The notes under the pieces are model-generated. The model did no database searches and was not told the DNA's origin. It was given only the letters and a program-made list of their open reading frames with translations. DNA of 64,000 bases from Gracilaria domingensis. Taxonomy: Eukaryota > Rhodophyta > Florideophyceae > Gracilariales > Gracilariaceae. The stretch lies in contig VCMS01000071.1 of NCBI GenBank assembly GCA_022539475.1, positions 1 through 64,000 of the forward strand, written 5' to 3'. Positions 32,015-42,238 of the stretch are shown piece by piece; within the stretch, counting starts at the first letter, position 1, and every line of letters begins with the position of its first letter. The position numbers were made by a program, and so were the translations under genes.

Positions 32015-32383
32015 GAACCGTTCCCGGTGAGGAGCTTTCAACTATACCGCGATGCGGAAGACTCAGAATGGAGAGTTGACCCCTTCTGTGTGGGGATGAA
32101 TGAAGGAAGAAGACCAATGAAGCGGTGAAGACTTAACTAGAGGAAGTGAGAAGAAAGAAAGAAGAGCATACCGAAATGCCGGTTGTACCGATTTAAAACG
32201 GTTAGAGTAGAAGAAGCACCAAAGAAGTGAAGTACACTTGAACACAGTGTGAGTGAAGAAGTAATCGAAGATCGATCAAGTTCGTGGAGAACAGGCAAAA
32301 GGGTGAAGGGAAAGTTACCACTAGATGGTTTTACTGTTTCTATCTTATACTAAGGACCAAGTCCTCCAGCCCTGCTGGTCATC

Positions 32384-34237
32384 TTACACCCCCGATGAGG
32401 GACCGGCACCGCCGCTACCGGAGGGACCCTGCGAAGGGTGCGGAACGGCGTAAGCCAGTATCCCTGCCATAGTGGTGAGATGATCGGGCACGATAATTCC
32501 AGCGTTCTGGAGACTGGCGCGCAACATCGCGATGTTCGCCGGAGAATCTCCCGGAGCGACCGGAGCTGTCGGGGCCGGAAGGACCGAAGGAACGGTAGCC
32601 GCTACAGGGGCCGGACCCGCCACCGGAACACTCGCTTGAGTCGGAACATTCCAACCCACAGGAGCCTGGGGTACCCCGCCGCTGGCGTGCAACACCTGAT
32701 TCGCCGCCGGTAGGTCGTTCACCAACTCCTGGTCCATCTCGACGAGTGCTCCCGCCGCCTCTCCACCGGTATCCATGTTCGGATCATCCAGATCTACTGG
32801 GGCGACCCAGTTGTCACTGAACATGAACCCAACGGGGTGACTGTCTGGAATCGACCGTGGCTGGTTCGCTGCCCACTCGGCATATGCGCTAGTTGTCATC
32901 GTACCCTCCCATGGGTCGTAATACACGAAATCTCCTGCGGTGGGATGTCTCCTACCGGGTGAGCGGTCGTAGTGACGACGAGGACCTTTCCCACGCTGCG
33001 AACGGGGCACCGTTTCCCAATCGACTCCATCGATAACATCCAAGATGTAATGGATCTCATCCACGTTCTCTTCGGACCCCAAGGGAGTGTGCAAATCCAG
33101 CGAGCGGATAATGTTGCGAAGCATCGGCGGAATATACCAAACACGGTAGTTGTCGTAAGCCTCTCAGAGGAGAAACGCTGCTACGCGTGCCGCCCACTCG
33201 CCGGCTACCAGACCCCACCATCCTGAACGCGGATCGCTGATCAATCGGGAGCCGATGTAACTCAAGCACGGAGGCAGTTCTGCAAAACACCCTTTGGGTA
33301 CCTCCACATCACGCCACCAATCTGGTAGAGGAGGGAACCGTCCAACAAAGGCCTGCGGTCTGTACCTCTCGGTCTCGATATTCGGGTACGGAATCAGATA
33401 CCCATGACGGGAACGAGCTTTCCGCTCAAACCGAATGCGGTTGACGAACCCACCCTGGGAAGCGTTCTTGCGAAGATAACGGAACTCCGCTCGGAGTATG
33501 GGCCGATTCCAGCACAACATCAACCTCGATGTGGTCGGGCCATCGCCAGCGTACCGCGCATGGTCGAACGTCGCCAAGTTGTCTCCATATCGGACTTCAC
33601 CGAAAGTACGGTAGAACGGAGTATCGAACCCATATGACGGTGGAACCAGGTGCTCGAGGTGCACTCGACTGAGTCTCTTGTACGCCAACTTCGCGTGTTC
33701 CGCGCGCGCGGTGTTCAGATTCTCACCCTCGCGGGTATCGTACCGGAGGAGCATCGGGTCGATCGCTATACGAACTTTCCATTCTGGGGATTGCACTACC
33801 GCTAACGGCAGACCGCCCGGTAGGAAGCCGTTTTCGGCATACGACTCCAGGAGAGTGTCATCGTTAACAGCTACCGGATGAAACCACGGTGCACGGCTGA
33901 ACGCAAACCCATCACGGAGTGGATCGCGTACTGCGAGAGATTCCTTCGATATCCAACCAGCTTGGTTCGCCATCAGCGGCATCGCTTGCGCTGAATTCCA
34001 TAACGGAACGTTCACCGGGACCATCGGTTGAGACTGAGGCAGTGGAGCCGTCGCAGAACCCGGCTGAGGGTAGTTCGACGCGCTCGCCTGACCCGTCGGG
34101 TGATGAGGAAACTGATTCGGGTTCATCGGAATGACAGATGATGTACTGTGATCGAGTTCGGATACTTGAATACTCTGTTCGCTTGAGTGTGTATCGCGCT
34201 TGCGAGGTATAGAAACCGAGGAGTTGGTACCGCTCAT
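32384..34237 (-). CDS. Antisense ORF of element B (unknown protein, one in-frame stop)
   Basis: On the minus strand a frame opens at the Met at 34237 (MSGTNSSVSIPRKRD; an upstream Met lies at 34273) and runs 357 codons to a TGA at 33164-33166. The same frame continues without shift for a further 12 and then 246 codons to 32384. The N-terminal 90 residues are Ser/Pro/Gln-rich. The middle (about 95-355) has folded-protein composition, rich in Trp, Tyr, Arg and Phe. After the TGA comes YIPPMLRNIIRSLDLHTPLG and an acidic region, then a Pro/Ala/Val-rich tail. I recognise no family. It lies between the chromodomain and the polypurine tract, antisense to gag-pol. Antisense extra ORFs at this position are known in some plant LTR retrotransposons; relation to them is inference. 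Confidence 0.5.
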
Positions 34238-34301
34238 GATTGTGACGTATTTACGTACTTGCGTTTCGCACAAAACTTCAGCCTCGAAGTCGTCCTCGGC
34301 T

Positions 34302-34316
34302 CTAAGGAGGGGGAGA
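34302..34316 (+). promoter_or_regulatory. Polypurine tract of element B
   Basis: ctaaggagggggaga directly precedes the TGTA of the 3' LTR, the position where plus-strand DNA synthesis starts. The same 14-mer core occurs twice more inside this element (27598 and 30729) and once in element A (22713). Confidence 0.8.
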
Positions 34317-35290
34317 TGTAGAGCAACGCATTTTGCGTGGTTATCAGGATGATGCGCCTCATATACTCAGGGGAGTGATACGAGGATGCACTCGAAGAGT
34401 TATGAGTTGGACCCAATTTTGGCGGTTACTTTTGGAATGGCTTTCCCACAGTTACCTGTAATCAGGGTTGCCATTGCTGGCCAATACCGCTAGGTGGACG
34501 CGTGTACTACACCGCCGTTTGTGTGCACATTACGGGACAATAGGTAGTGCACCTGAGGTGCCTGACACTGGGCTAGCCACGTGTACGGACCCCTGCGGGT
34601 GTGCACCACGTGTACATAGTTAGTTTAGACCTACTTAGGTGAGCTCGACCTCGTCGTCGCGAGCACCTTTGTAAAGTCAACCCGAGCACTTCTAAGTGAA
34701 CTCTTTGTCGAGTAGCGCTCTCCTGAGTGGACTCTACACGAGTGAGGCTCTGGCGCCAACCGCCTACGTGGGTTATCACTCTCGCGAGTATAGCCACGTC
34801 TGGTTACGGTGGTCCTACCCTCTCGGTACCTTTGAGGAACATCTGTCGTTGATGTCGGGACCTGAGGGTCGTACCGAGGAGGTATAGGACTAGATTACGA
34901 AGTGATCCGACTCTGTATAGAGTTTTGCCGTGTTTACGGAAACCCGTGCATTACCGTTGGAGGATCTCGCCCCGCTCCGGGCACAGTGCCGAGGAGGCCC
35001 TACCCGTCGCGTGTGGGTGTTGTTTGGTTGTTGTTTTCTGTTGCTTTCCCTCTCGGGACTACACCTGTCGTTGGTCGTGTTTCATCGTTGCCGATACCAC
35101 CCCATCTCTGGAGTTTCTCATCGTTTCCTCACCACGTGGCCTATCACCTCTGTAGGTATAGCCAGTTGCCACTTCGGCCTTACAACCGAGTTACGGTGGT
35201 ACAGAGGGCTCTGTCACTGGTCTGCCATCTCTCACGAGAGCGGACCTTCGGACAGTCTGGTGGGTTTCACTCTTCCGAGTTTGCCCCACA
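34317..35290 (+). repeat. 3' LTR of element B
   Basis: It is 974 bp and nearly identical to 23297-24270. It is followed at 35291 by coding sequence of a pogo/jerky-like transposase rather than by element A sequence. Confidence 0.9.
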
Positions 35291-36307
35291 GTAGACAAAA
35301 AGACCCCGGTACTGCTCACGCTCGATGGCCACAGCTCAAGGGAGAGCATTGAATGGTTAGAACTGTCGGAAGGTTTTTACATTGAGGTGATTAAACTGCC
35401 CCCAAACACGACACATTTCCTTCAACCCTGTGATCGCTCAATCAATAAGACCTTCCAAACAAACATCAGAGAAACGAGAGATGAGTTGATGGAGCGCTGT
35501 CATATTTGGTACGCAAACGTTGCGTTGAAGATAAAACTCGGTGTCGCGGGGTACAAGTCGATCTCACCTGACACAGCAGCCAAATCATTCGAAGAAGCCG
35601 GACTGTGGCCAATGAACTACAGCTTTATGAACCGATTTCGCCGCCAGGGACCCGCCAATCACGATTCGAATGCGTTACGGAGCGGTTTGCCGCCCAAGGA
35701 AGACACTTTCAATGTACAAGATCTCAGTCATCAGCGCCGACAAAGGGCAGAGAGGCATTTAGTTGAGGAACTGCACAGAATTACCGACGGTAGCACGAGA
35801 CCGTCGTTAGTTCTATCCGAAATTGCGGTGCTAATGTCTTCCAAGTATGTTGTGAATAAGGTTTTAGAGTCAGTCAAGAGTTCTAAGTCAGTTTCCAAGC
35901 CGTTGCAGTCAAAGAGAGAGGTTATTGGTAAGGGAAATGGCGCAGAGTTACTTACGGTAGAGAAAATGCGCCTTAAACTAGGAGAAAAGCGAGCTAAGGC
36001 AGGCGGGAGGGGGAAAAAGAAGCAAGGTACTGGTAGTCATCCAGGAAAAGAGGATGTGGCCGACAATGATAAGGAAAACGAGAACCCGCAATCTGCCGCA
36101 AATGACGTGAATCCTGGTGACAGTACGCTAGGGAAATTGTTTGATGATCTTCCCATTGCGAAGTGGCCGCGCAAGCGTAGGCGACGTAAGATGGGTGCCA
36201 ATCATGCTCAACAGTTCGGGAATCAGTCGACGGCCGCAATGGCCTTGGTCGAGCTGTCTCAAGGACAGGAGGTGGAACGCTCGAGGGGGAACGGTGTTCC
36301 AAATTGA
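35291..36307 (+). pseudogene. pogo/jerky (CENP-B-like) DDE transposase, C-terminal half
   Basis: The frame opens immediately at the LTR end with DKKTPVLLTLDGHSSRESIE, containing the second catalytic Asp of DDE_1 transposases, and continues KLPPNTTHFLQPCDRSINKT, the hallmark segment between the second and third acidic residues. A Lys/Arg/Glu-rich tail with a basic KWPRKRRRRK stretch runs to the stop at 36307. The N-terminal half, with HTH DNA-binding domains and the first Asp, is missing and does not occur left of the nest, where a hAT-like fragment is found instead. The remaining part has no internal break. Host domesticated genes of this family exist, but with the 5' half replaced by an LTR this is best read as a remnant. 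Confidence 0.7.
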
Positions 36308-37003
36308 CCCATGACACAGATATTGTGAGCTGCAAAGGTGGCTGACCATTGCAAACTTCTGCGTTTCTGATTTAATTTTAAATAAACGTGTCATGTGCTT
36401 ATCTGTTCCAAATTAAGCCGCCGAGAACGCTAACCCTTACCACTGGTAGCTACATAGGTTATAAGGCTATCCTTACCCTTCGTACGAGCGCACAGTAGAT
36501 ACATTATAAATCGATAAATCTGCGTGTACTGTAGAATCTACAGTGTAGATACCACGGTGGAACCGTTTCAGCATGTCTGGCGTTGACAGAAGCTTGGTCC
36601 AAGCATTTTTCATCGCTCGTTGACTCATGTAAAATCTTTTTGATAATGTCTACCCTTGTACCCTTCTTCATCTTCCTTCTTTGGAGACCCGAGCGCAATC
36701 CGCTTCGCAAGGGGAAAGTCAGGCACACCACGAGAAGGCGGATCACATGTGCCTATGTCTACCCTTGAACAAGCTTCTCGATTGAGTTTAAGTTCAGCCC
36801 TGAACCCTCTTCAAGCAAGGCTATCGAACGGCGACTGTCGCTTTCTCTCTCATCTCAAACGCGTACGCTAACTCTTCGTATGCGTGGGGTCGCGAAAGAC
36901 CCAACAACTATAAACACTTCTACACCGCAACCACTAACTAGCAAACAGTGGCTGTGCCGCATTCACTTGGCTATGATAATTATGTTACTGCAACACAGTT
37001 AAA
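36308..37003. other. Intergenic
   Basis: I see no supported gene here. Short open frames lack domain character. The last 8 bases (36996-37003, cagttaaa) are the left target duplication of the element that follows. Confidence 0.5.
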
Positions 37004-37650
37004 CAGGGGTCCCAGCAGTCGGATTGCTCGTGATTGCAACACTTGCAATCAATCATGCAATCAATCGTCCCGGCGTGATAAAGTGCAATCGCGATTGCAA
37101 TACCTCTCTCATTTTGCAATCGCAATTGCAATGCATTCCCCGCTTTGCAATCGCGATGGCAATACTTTCCGCGCTTTGCAATTCCGATTGCAATTTCAAA
37201 GCATAGAGCAATCGCGATCGTAACTGCAAGGCTCAAGTCTTAGGCAAGAATTGTTTGAGTTATTTGTCTTTTACTTGAGTTTGTCTCTCATAGATTATTA
37301 TAATGATGACAAAACTCAACCGTAGTGACGTTTAAATGCCATGATAATGAGATAAGGGTTGAAAGAGTAGACGAGCAAGCCACAAACCATGTCGAGACAT
37401 TCTAGGGTAAACTAAGAATCGTGGTGAAAACGTCAATAGAGGTGATGTTGCAGCTGCAACTGTTAGGTTCTTGGTGAGAGTAAAGATGTTGCTTTAACCA
37501 TTGCAATAATCTTTCAGATTGCTAGAACGATTGGTGATTGCAAATTGCTGGAACCATGGCAATCGCGATTGCGATTGCAACGGTTCGTCGCAATCTAGAT
37601 TGCAATCAGCAATTGCGATTGTGCAATCAATCGATGGGACGGCACCCCTG
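37004..37650. mobile_element. Non-autonomous hAT-like element (647 bp), gcaatcgcgattgc repeats
   Basis: The ends are CAGGGGTCCC on the left and, in reverse complement, CAGGGGTGCC on the right (9 of 10 identical). CAGGG-type ends are typical of hAT elements. The flanks are cagttaaa (36996-37003) and cagttaac (37651-37658), an 8-bp duplication with one mismatch. Both ends carry many subterminal copies, in both orientations, of a motif close to gcaatcgcgattgcaa (about 37024-37220 and 37535-37630). No transposase is encoded. Confidence 0.8.
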
Positions 37651-38479
37651 CAGTTAACTCTTTCTCGTCTGTTTACCACTATGCGAAGTCGAAGAATGAC
37701 TGTGGCAGAGATATTCAGCAATGGCGCAGGGGAGTGTACAGTTTTCAGGAGAAACAGCGCTTCTATCAACAAAAACACTCCACAGCACGTAGGAATTACA
37801 TTACTCCGTATTAGAGAGAGGGAAGTAAAACTAGTTCCCGCCATGAACTCCCTTGCTGCTCATGTCGATGCCAACATAATGTTTTCTGCTACTCGGAAAG
37901 ACTGAAATTATTAGAAGTACCCGCTCTCGACAGCATCTCCTGGGTGAATGAAGCACTCAACAAGAAAAATATATAGGAAGCTCCTGGTCTAATGCTGAGG
38001 TTTGCACATTTCTTCTTCATTCTATGATCTGCTACTCGTCATTGCGAAGCAACAGAAAAGCATGTTCAGACAATGCGAGCAATCTAAAGATATATTTTTC
38101 TCCTGAGAAAGCTCAACCCCTTTTTCTAACACAATCTCACATTAGGTCGGCCAGGGATACGAAGTATTGACCTCACAAGACTTCCACCATATTTCGTCAG
38201 AGAGGGTTTAATTGAAGAGAAGTGCTCTGTACTATACCAAGATACAATTAACTTACCCATAACGTAAAGACTCTTTACTAAAGAAACGAATTACCGGTGA
38301 GAACCATTCTAAACGACGCCAATGAACCCCAACTGCGCCAAACGGCACAGAATGATGTTTTTGTCTTGGCTTTTAAACGAGAATAACCACAGGGCTGTAG
38401 GAGTGATCGAAAAAGATGAATGAGTCCTCATCAATTGTTACACGAGGTTGGATAAGGACGGAAAACAAAAAAGAAGAAA
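37651..38479. other. Intergenic
   Basis: This is AT-rich sequence without a supported gene, between the repeat element and the 3' end of the minus-strand glycosidase-like gene. Confidence 0.5.
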
Positions 38480-40360
38480 TCACGACGAACGACGAATGGT
38501 CGTATACTGCTGGCCTGTAATATGACTAAATTCTGGACAGGAGGGAGGAGGGGGAAGACGCAACAACAAATAGCCATCATCAACTTGAGTTTGACACCCT
38601 CCATCTGCAGATTCTACCTGAACAGACATTTCCCCATCCACACGTTGAACGCGAAAAGTGACACGCACGTCTGCGAAAAAGACATTTTCAATAGCGTATC
38701 CAGGCCATGTTGGCGGACATTTCGGTCTGAAAAGAAGTCGCCGTTCACTTAGTATATCAATACCAAGCAAGCCTTCAACAATCACGCGAACAAACAGAGC
38801 ACTTTCAGCCGACAATTGTGCCCAACTCTCATTATTCTCCACGGCAAACGGAGAAGCAGGCGTGTGACAAAGGCGTCTCTTCGCATACAACTGCAGCCGA
38901 TTGGCACCAAGCTCAACAAGACCGACTCGAAATGCAGCTCGTATGGCGTATAATGTAGTGCGATCCCAAACAACATTGTGGGCATTAGATGTCAGAACAC
39001 CATCGTCAACCCAAAGCTGATTGAGACAGTACTCAAGAGCTGTTTCACCATGCGCAAGTTCTGCCAAGGCCGTAAGACATGCCCATCCTCTAGCTTCCCG
39101 ACAATGTTTATAGTAAGCATACATCCTTTCATCATCACACTCGAAGTATTGATGGGTATTGATGCGCAATGTTCGCGCAGCTGATCGATATTGATCTCTC
39201 AAAGAGGGATCTTTTGCTTGCATAGCCACCTGCGCAGCGGCTTCAAAAGCCAGTATAGCAAGACAGTTTGTCGATAGATTATGTGTACCAGATGGAAAAC
39301 GGCCTTCTAACTCATCACTCTGCGATGGGATTACACCATCTGGAGAGGTCGTCAACTTCTGATACAGCAAGCCACAAGCAAAGCTGATGTTCGGAAACAG
39401 GCTGTCGGTGACACTCTGATCCGCCAAGTTAAGCACCAACAAAGAGGCTCCCCACGCAAACATTGCAGCATCACCACGATCAAGACGTCCAATATATCCT
39501 CCATCAATCTCAACACTATACGGGATGCTACCGGACTGAAACTCAAAGTAATCAGACAGAACGCGCAGGGAATTGAGCGCGGACTGCCTCGCCCTGGAGC
39601 CACGTCCACCCAAGTACGCGAGGGCGGGCGCGGCGTATTCAGCCTGATCATTACACCAGACGCCGCAATAAAACATACCACCGGCTGGCGAGTGAACAAG
39701 CCCCAACTTGGACGATTTAAACACACATTCCTGCACTCTGATCTTTGAAAAATAGTTGAGTAGACAGATGTTTTTGTCCGGACATTGGAGAGAAACGGAT
39801 GATGTCCACTCGCAAACAAGACTTCTTCGAAGCATAAAGTCTGCGAAAGGCACGGAAAGCGCATGCGTTTGCATACAGCTGTACTTAATCATCAGCCTTG
39901 AATACGATACCCACACGTCATGCCTGAAAATCTGGTAGTCTTCGTGTTGACAAACGGAGACAACAGTTGGTTTTCTTAGCTGTCCTTGCGCAACCTGAGC
40001 GACAGGGTAAGTGAACATGCAGTACACAGCCGGTTGTGAAGGTGATACAAACAACGATTGAGTGGCATTCTGAGCGTCGACCACCGAGAAACAAACGCCG
40101 TCGTACTGGATGCGAGTTGGAATCAAGACGGTATCGTACTGAAGAGGGGTTTGTAAATAGCCTCTTGGATGGCCGGGGTTGACGAATCGCGTCGGAAAGA
40201 TTCCCTGAACTGATTGCAACCCGGCGGCAGAGAACTTGATGATTGCGGAAGCATGAAGGCCACATATCTCGATGGTGGAGTGCGACGCAGAGGGGAAAGA
40301 CGCGGCTGACAGCGACAGCGATAAAGACCTCTTGGTGACGTCGGGCACCCACTTGGCCAT
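38480..40360 (-). CDS. Six-hairpin glycosidase-like protein
   Basis: The protein has 626 residues from the Met at 40360. The first ~190 residues look like beta-rich sequence. From about residue 225 a helical part follows with FYCGVWCNDQAEYAAPALAY, SGSIPYSVEIDGGYIGRLDR, GDAAMFAWGAS and YYKHCREARGWACLTALAEL, the repeating aromatic helix-loop pattern of (alpha/alpha)6 six-hairpin glycosidases (clans including GH15, GH63, GH78 and GH94). The acidic residues in CNDQAEY and DRGDAAMFAWG would be candidate catalytic or substrate-binding positions. The exact glycoside hydrolase family and substrate cannot be set by eye. No clear signal peptide is present (MAKWVPDVTKRS), so it may be cytosolic. It is divergent from the GnT I gene, 454 bp apart, so a role in glycan metabolism is possible but only inferred. 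Confidence 0.55.
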   Translation of the reverse strand: MAKWVPDVTKRSLSLSLSAASFPSASHSTIEICGLHASAIIKFSAAGLQSVQGIFPTRFVNPGHPRGYLQTPLQYDTVLIPTRIQYDGVCFSVVDAQNATQSLFVSPSQPAVYCMFTYPVAQVAQGQLRKPTVVSVCQHEDYQIFRHDVWVSYSRLMIKYSCMQTHALSVPFADFMLRRSLVCEWTSSVSLQCPDKNICLLNYFSKIRVQECVFKSSKLGLVHSPAGGMFYCGVWCNDQAEYAAPALAYLGGRGSRARQSALNSLRVLSDYFEFQSGSIPYSVEIDGGYIGRLDRGDAAMFAWGASLLVLNLADQSVTDSLFPNISFACGLLYQKLTTSPDGVIPSQSDELEGRFPSGTHNLSTNCLAILAFEAAAQVAMQAKDPSLRDQYRSAARTLRINTHQYFECDDERMYAYYKHCREARGWACLTALAELAHGETALEYCLNQLWVDDGVLTSNAHNVVWDRTTLYAIRAAFRVGLVELGANRLQLYAKRRLCHTPASPFAVENNESWAQLSAESALFVRVIVEGLLGIDILSERRLLFRPKCPPTWPGYAIENVFFADVRVTFRVQRVDGEMSVQVESADGGCQTQVDDGYLLLRLPPPPSCPEFSHITGQQYTTIRRSS

Positions 40361-40796
40361 TTTACGCTGCTAACTGCACGAAGATGAGACTTATCGAGCG
40401 TGTGGACTGCGCGCAAGTTGGGCAGAAGCGGGGAAGATACTCTGCGCCCTGGTGAGAACAGAGTTGGAGCCCCATCCGTCCTCGATAAGTATACCGTACC
40501 CAGTACGGGCGTGTATAAGTTATTCTTAGAGATAAAACAAAGATATCTACCTTCGAAACCTCATCAGATAAAGAACAACAGCCACCTACGTGACGCGTGA
40601 TGGATCAAACAAAACGATTTGTTTTTGACTGGCACGCGACGTTCCTCGTTACTGAGGAGCGTCAACCGTCACGCTCGCGTACCATGATTGGAAGCACGCA
40701 CGTTGAAGCGCTGTGCGCTGTGTACACTATGTGTCGATCGTCCTCGAGCATGTCGAGAGCAGTGAGCGCTTGTCCCACACATCTGCCAGTGCGGCC

Positions 40797-40831
40797 TTCG
40801 GCCAGTTCATCGACATGATGAACTGGCCGAA
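40797..40831 (+). promoter_or_regulatory. 15-bp perfect hairpin enclosing the GnT I start codon
   Basis: The arms ttcggccagttcatc (40797-40811) and gatgaactggccgaa (40817-40831) are exact complements around the 5-nt loop gacat. The proposed start ATG (40815-40817) lies across the loop and the first base of the right arm, and a second ATG (40818-40820) is inside the right arm. In mRNA this would form a stable stem at the initiation site. Confidence 0.75.
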
Positions 40832-42092
40832 AAGCAGCCATGACAGACGGCAACCGCTCCGTCCGTCGCCGTCGAACTCTCCGAGCCGCCTTGTGCGACG
40901 CGGTTTAGTATGGATTTCTCGTATTCTTCTCATACCCGTCTTTCTTCTGTCCAAGGCGAAGCTGGTTACTATTGAAGCTCCCTCCAAATCCAGCTCATCA
41001 CTGTTTCATCAGAGCACCGCCGTATTGCTCATAACACATTCGCGGCCAGATTATCTCAACATTTCGTTAACATCAGTTTTGCGATATCATCCACGCACGC
41101 CAGAGTTTCCAGTCGTTGTGTCAAAGGACCAGCAGGATGGCGAACATGCTGACACTGATAGCCTTGTGGAACAATTTGCTCATCGAGCTCAGCAACAAGG
41201 AATACCGTTTTATACATGGCCACATGCGAAATGTTATGAGGAACAGGACGATGAAGAGCCATCATTTGTCGATACGACGGCTTACCGTAGAATAGCGCGC
41301 CATTACTATTGGGCACTTTCCACTCTCTTCTCCACGAAACTGGCACGTCACAATGTAGACCGTGTCATAGTTCTTGAAGATGACATGGAAATTGCCCCGG
41401 ATATGTTTGACTACTTCAAGACGTTCACGCCAATGCTAGAGTCTGATCCCTCACTATTCTGCATATCCGCTTGGAACGACAATGGAGTTGAGGCATTAAA
41501 TCTAAACAACTCTCAGTTTCATCGCACAGATTTCTTCCCGGGTCTGGGATGGATGTTGACGCGCGCAATCTGGAATGAACTGCAACCAAAATGGCCATCC
41601 ATATACTGGGATGACTGGATCCGACACCCAGAGCAAACAAAACATCGACATTGTATACGTCCTGAATTGAGCAGAACTGCAAACTTTGGTGAAAAGGGTG
41701 TCTCCCAGTCATTTCACTTCCAGAAACATGTTTCAAAGGTGGTATTATCGCAGCAGGCAGTGGATTTTTCAAGTCTTAATCTTTCATACTTGGATGTTGA
41801 TCAATATGACCAGCTTATATTTGGGCGTATGAGAACGGCCGTACAACTTCGATTTTCAAATTATCTTACCAGCCGACCTCAGGATTCGGACGTGATTGCC
41901 TTTTATCCGGATGATAATATGGAAGCTATTAGTCGACGAACGGGTATCATGGGCGATCACCGAAACGGAGTGCGACGTACTAGTTACAAGGGCGTTGTTG
42001 TGATTCCATGGAATGGATATTGGGCTTTCATTGTTAGCAGGAGCTGGAAGCCACCACAAGGGGTTCAACTTGAGGGTCCACTTTGCTGTTAA
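40815..42092 (+). CDS. MGAT1: Alpha-1,3-mannosyl-glycoprotein beta-1,2-GlcNAc-transferase (GnT I)
   Basis: GnT I transfers GlcNAc from UDP-GlcNAc to Man5GlcNAc2 in the Golgi and opens the complex N-glycan route. The predicted type II protein has 425 residues: a short cytosolic tail, a signal anchor at about 30-48 (LVWISRILLIPVFLLSKA), a stem, then the GT13 domain. Family blocks include ARHYYWALSTLF, VIVLEDDMEIAPDMF with the metal/UDP-binding EDD (188-190), CISAWNDNG, RTDFFPGLGWML, SIYWDDWIRHPEQ with the catalytic-region Asp pair (266-267), CIRPELSRTANFGEKGVSQS and the C-terminal YKGVVVIPWNG. The length is near that of animal and plant enzymes (about 445). The start is set at 40815 because upstream sequence is not anchor-like; the neighbouring Met three bases on is an alternative. 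All key residues are present. Confidence 0.93.
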   Translation: MMNWPKSSHDRRQPLRPSPSNSPSRLVRRGLVWISRILLIPVFLLSKAKLVTIEAPSKSSSSLFHQSTAVLLITHSRPDYLNISLTSVLRYHPRTPEFPVVVSKDQQDGEHADTDSLVEQFAHRAQQQGIPFYTWPHAKCYEEQDDEEPSFVDTTAYRRIARHYYWALSTLFSTKLARHNVDRVIVLEDDMEIAPDMFDYFKTFTPMLESDPSLFCISAWNDNGVEALNLNNSQFHRTDFFPGLGWMLTRAIWNELQPKWPSIYWDDWIRHPEQTKHRHCIRPELSRTANFGEKGVSQSFHFQKHVSKVVLSQQAVDFSSLNLSYLDVDQYDQLIFGRMRTAVQLRFSNYLTSRPQDSDVIAFYPDDNMEAISRRTGIMGDHRNGVRRTSYKGVVVIPWNGYWAFIVSRSWKPPQGVQLEGPLCC

Positions 42093-42238
42093 CTTATTCA
42101 CTTCCATTTCTTGCCATTGATATATTGGTCGCCACTATCTTAAGAACTAAAATAACATCAATAACAGCACATGATCGTCAGATTCCCTCTTTTGTTTTCT
42201 TCGTCGCTTACCCTTGTGTGCTGAACTGTACAAAATAG

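Larger units (their letters stand above)
23297..35290 (+). mobile_element. Ty3/Gypsy (chromodomain) LTR retrotransposon, element B
   Basis: The two LTRs (23297-24270 and 34317-35290) are exactly 974 bp each, differ at only a handful of positions, and begin TGTA and end CACA. Inside, in order: primer-binding site, gag, minus-strand insertion C with an assembly gap, zinc knuckle, protease, RT-RNase H, integrase, a chromodomain frame, a long antisense frame, and the polypurine tract. Several one-base shifts interrupt gag-pol. The bases flanking the two LTRs (gaccg on the left, gtaga on the right) do not match, and the flanks belong to different transposons, so this is not a simple insertion. Confidence 0.85.

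Noticed and set aside
37020-37630. CRISPR-like array from the repeated gcaatcgcgattgc motif
   Set aside because: Copies occur in both orientations with irregular spacing, within terminal repeats and a target duplication; this is a transposon subterminal region in a eukaryote.
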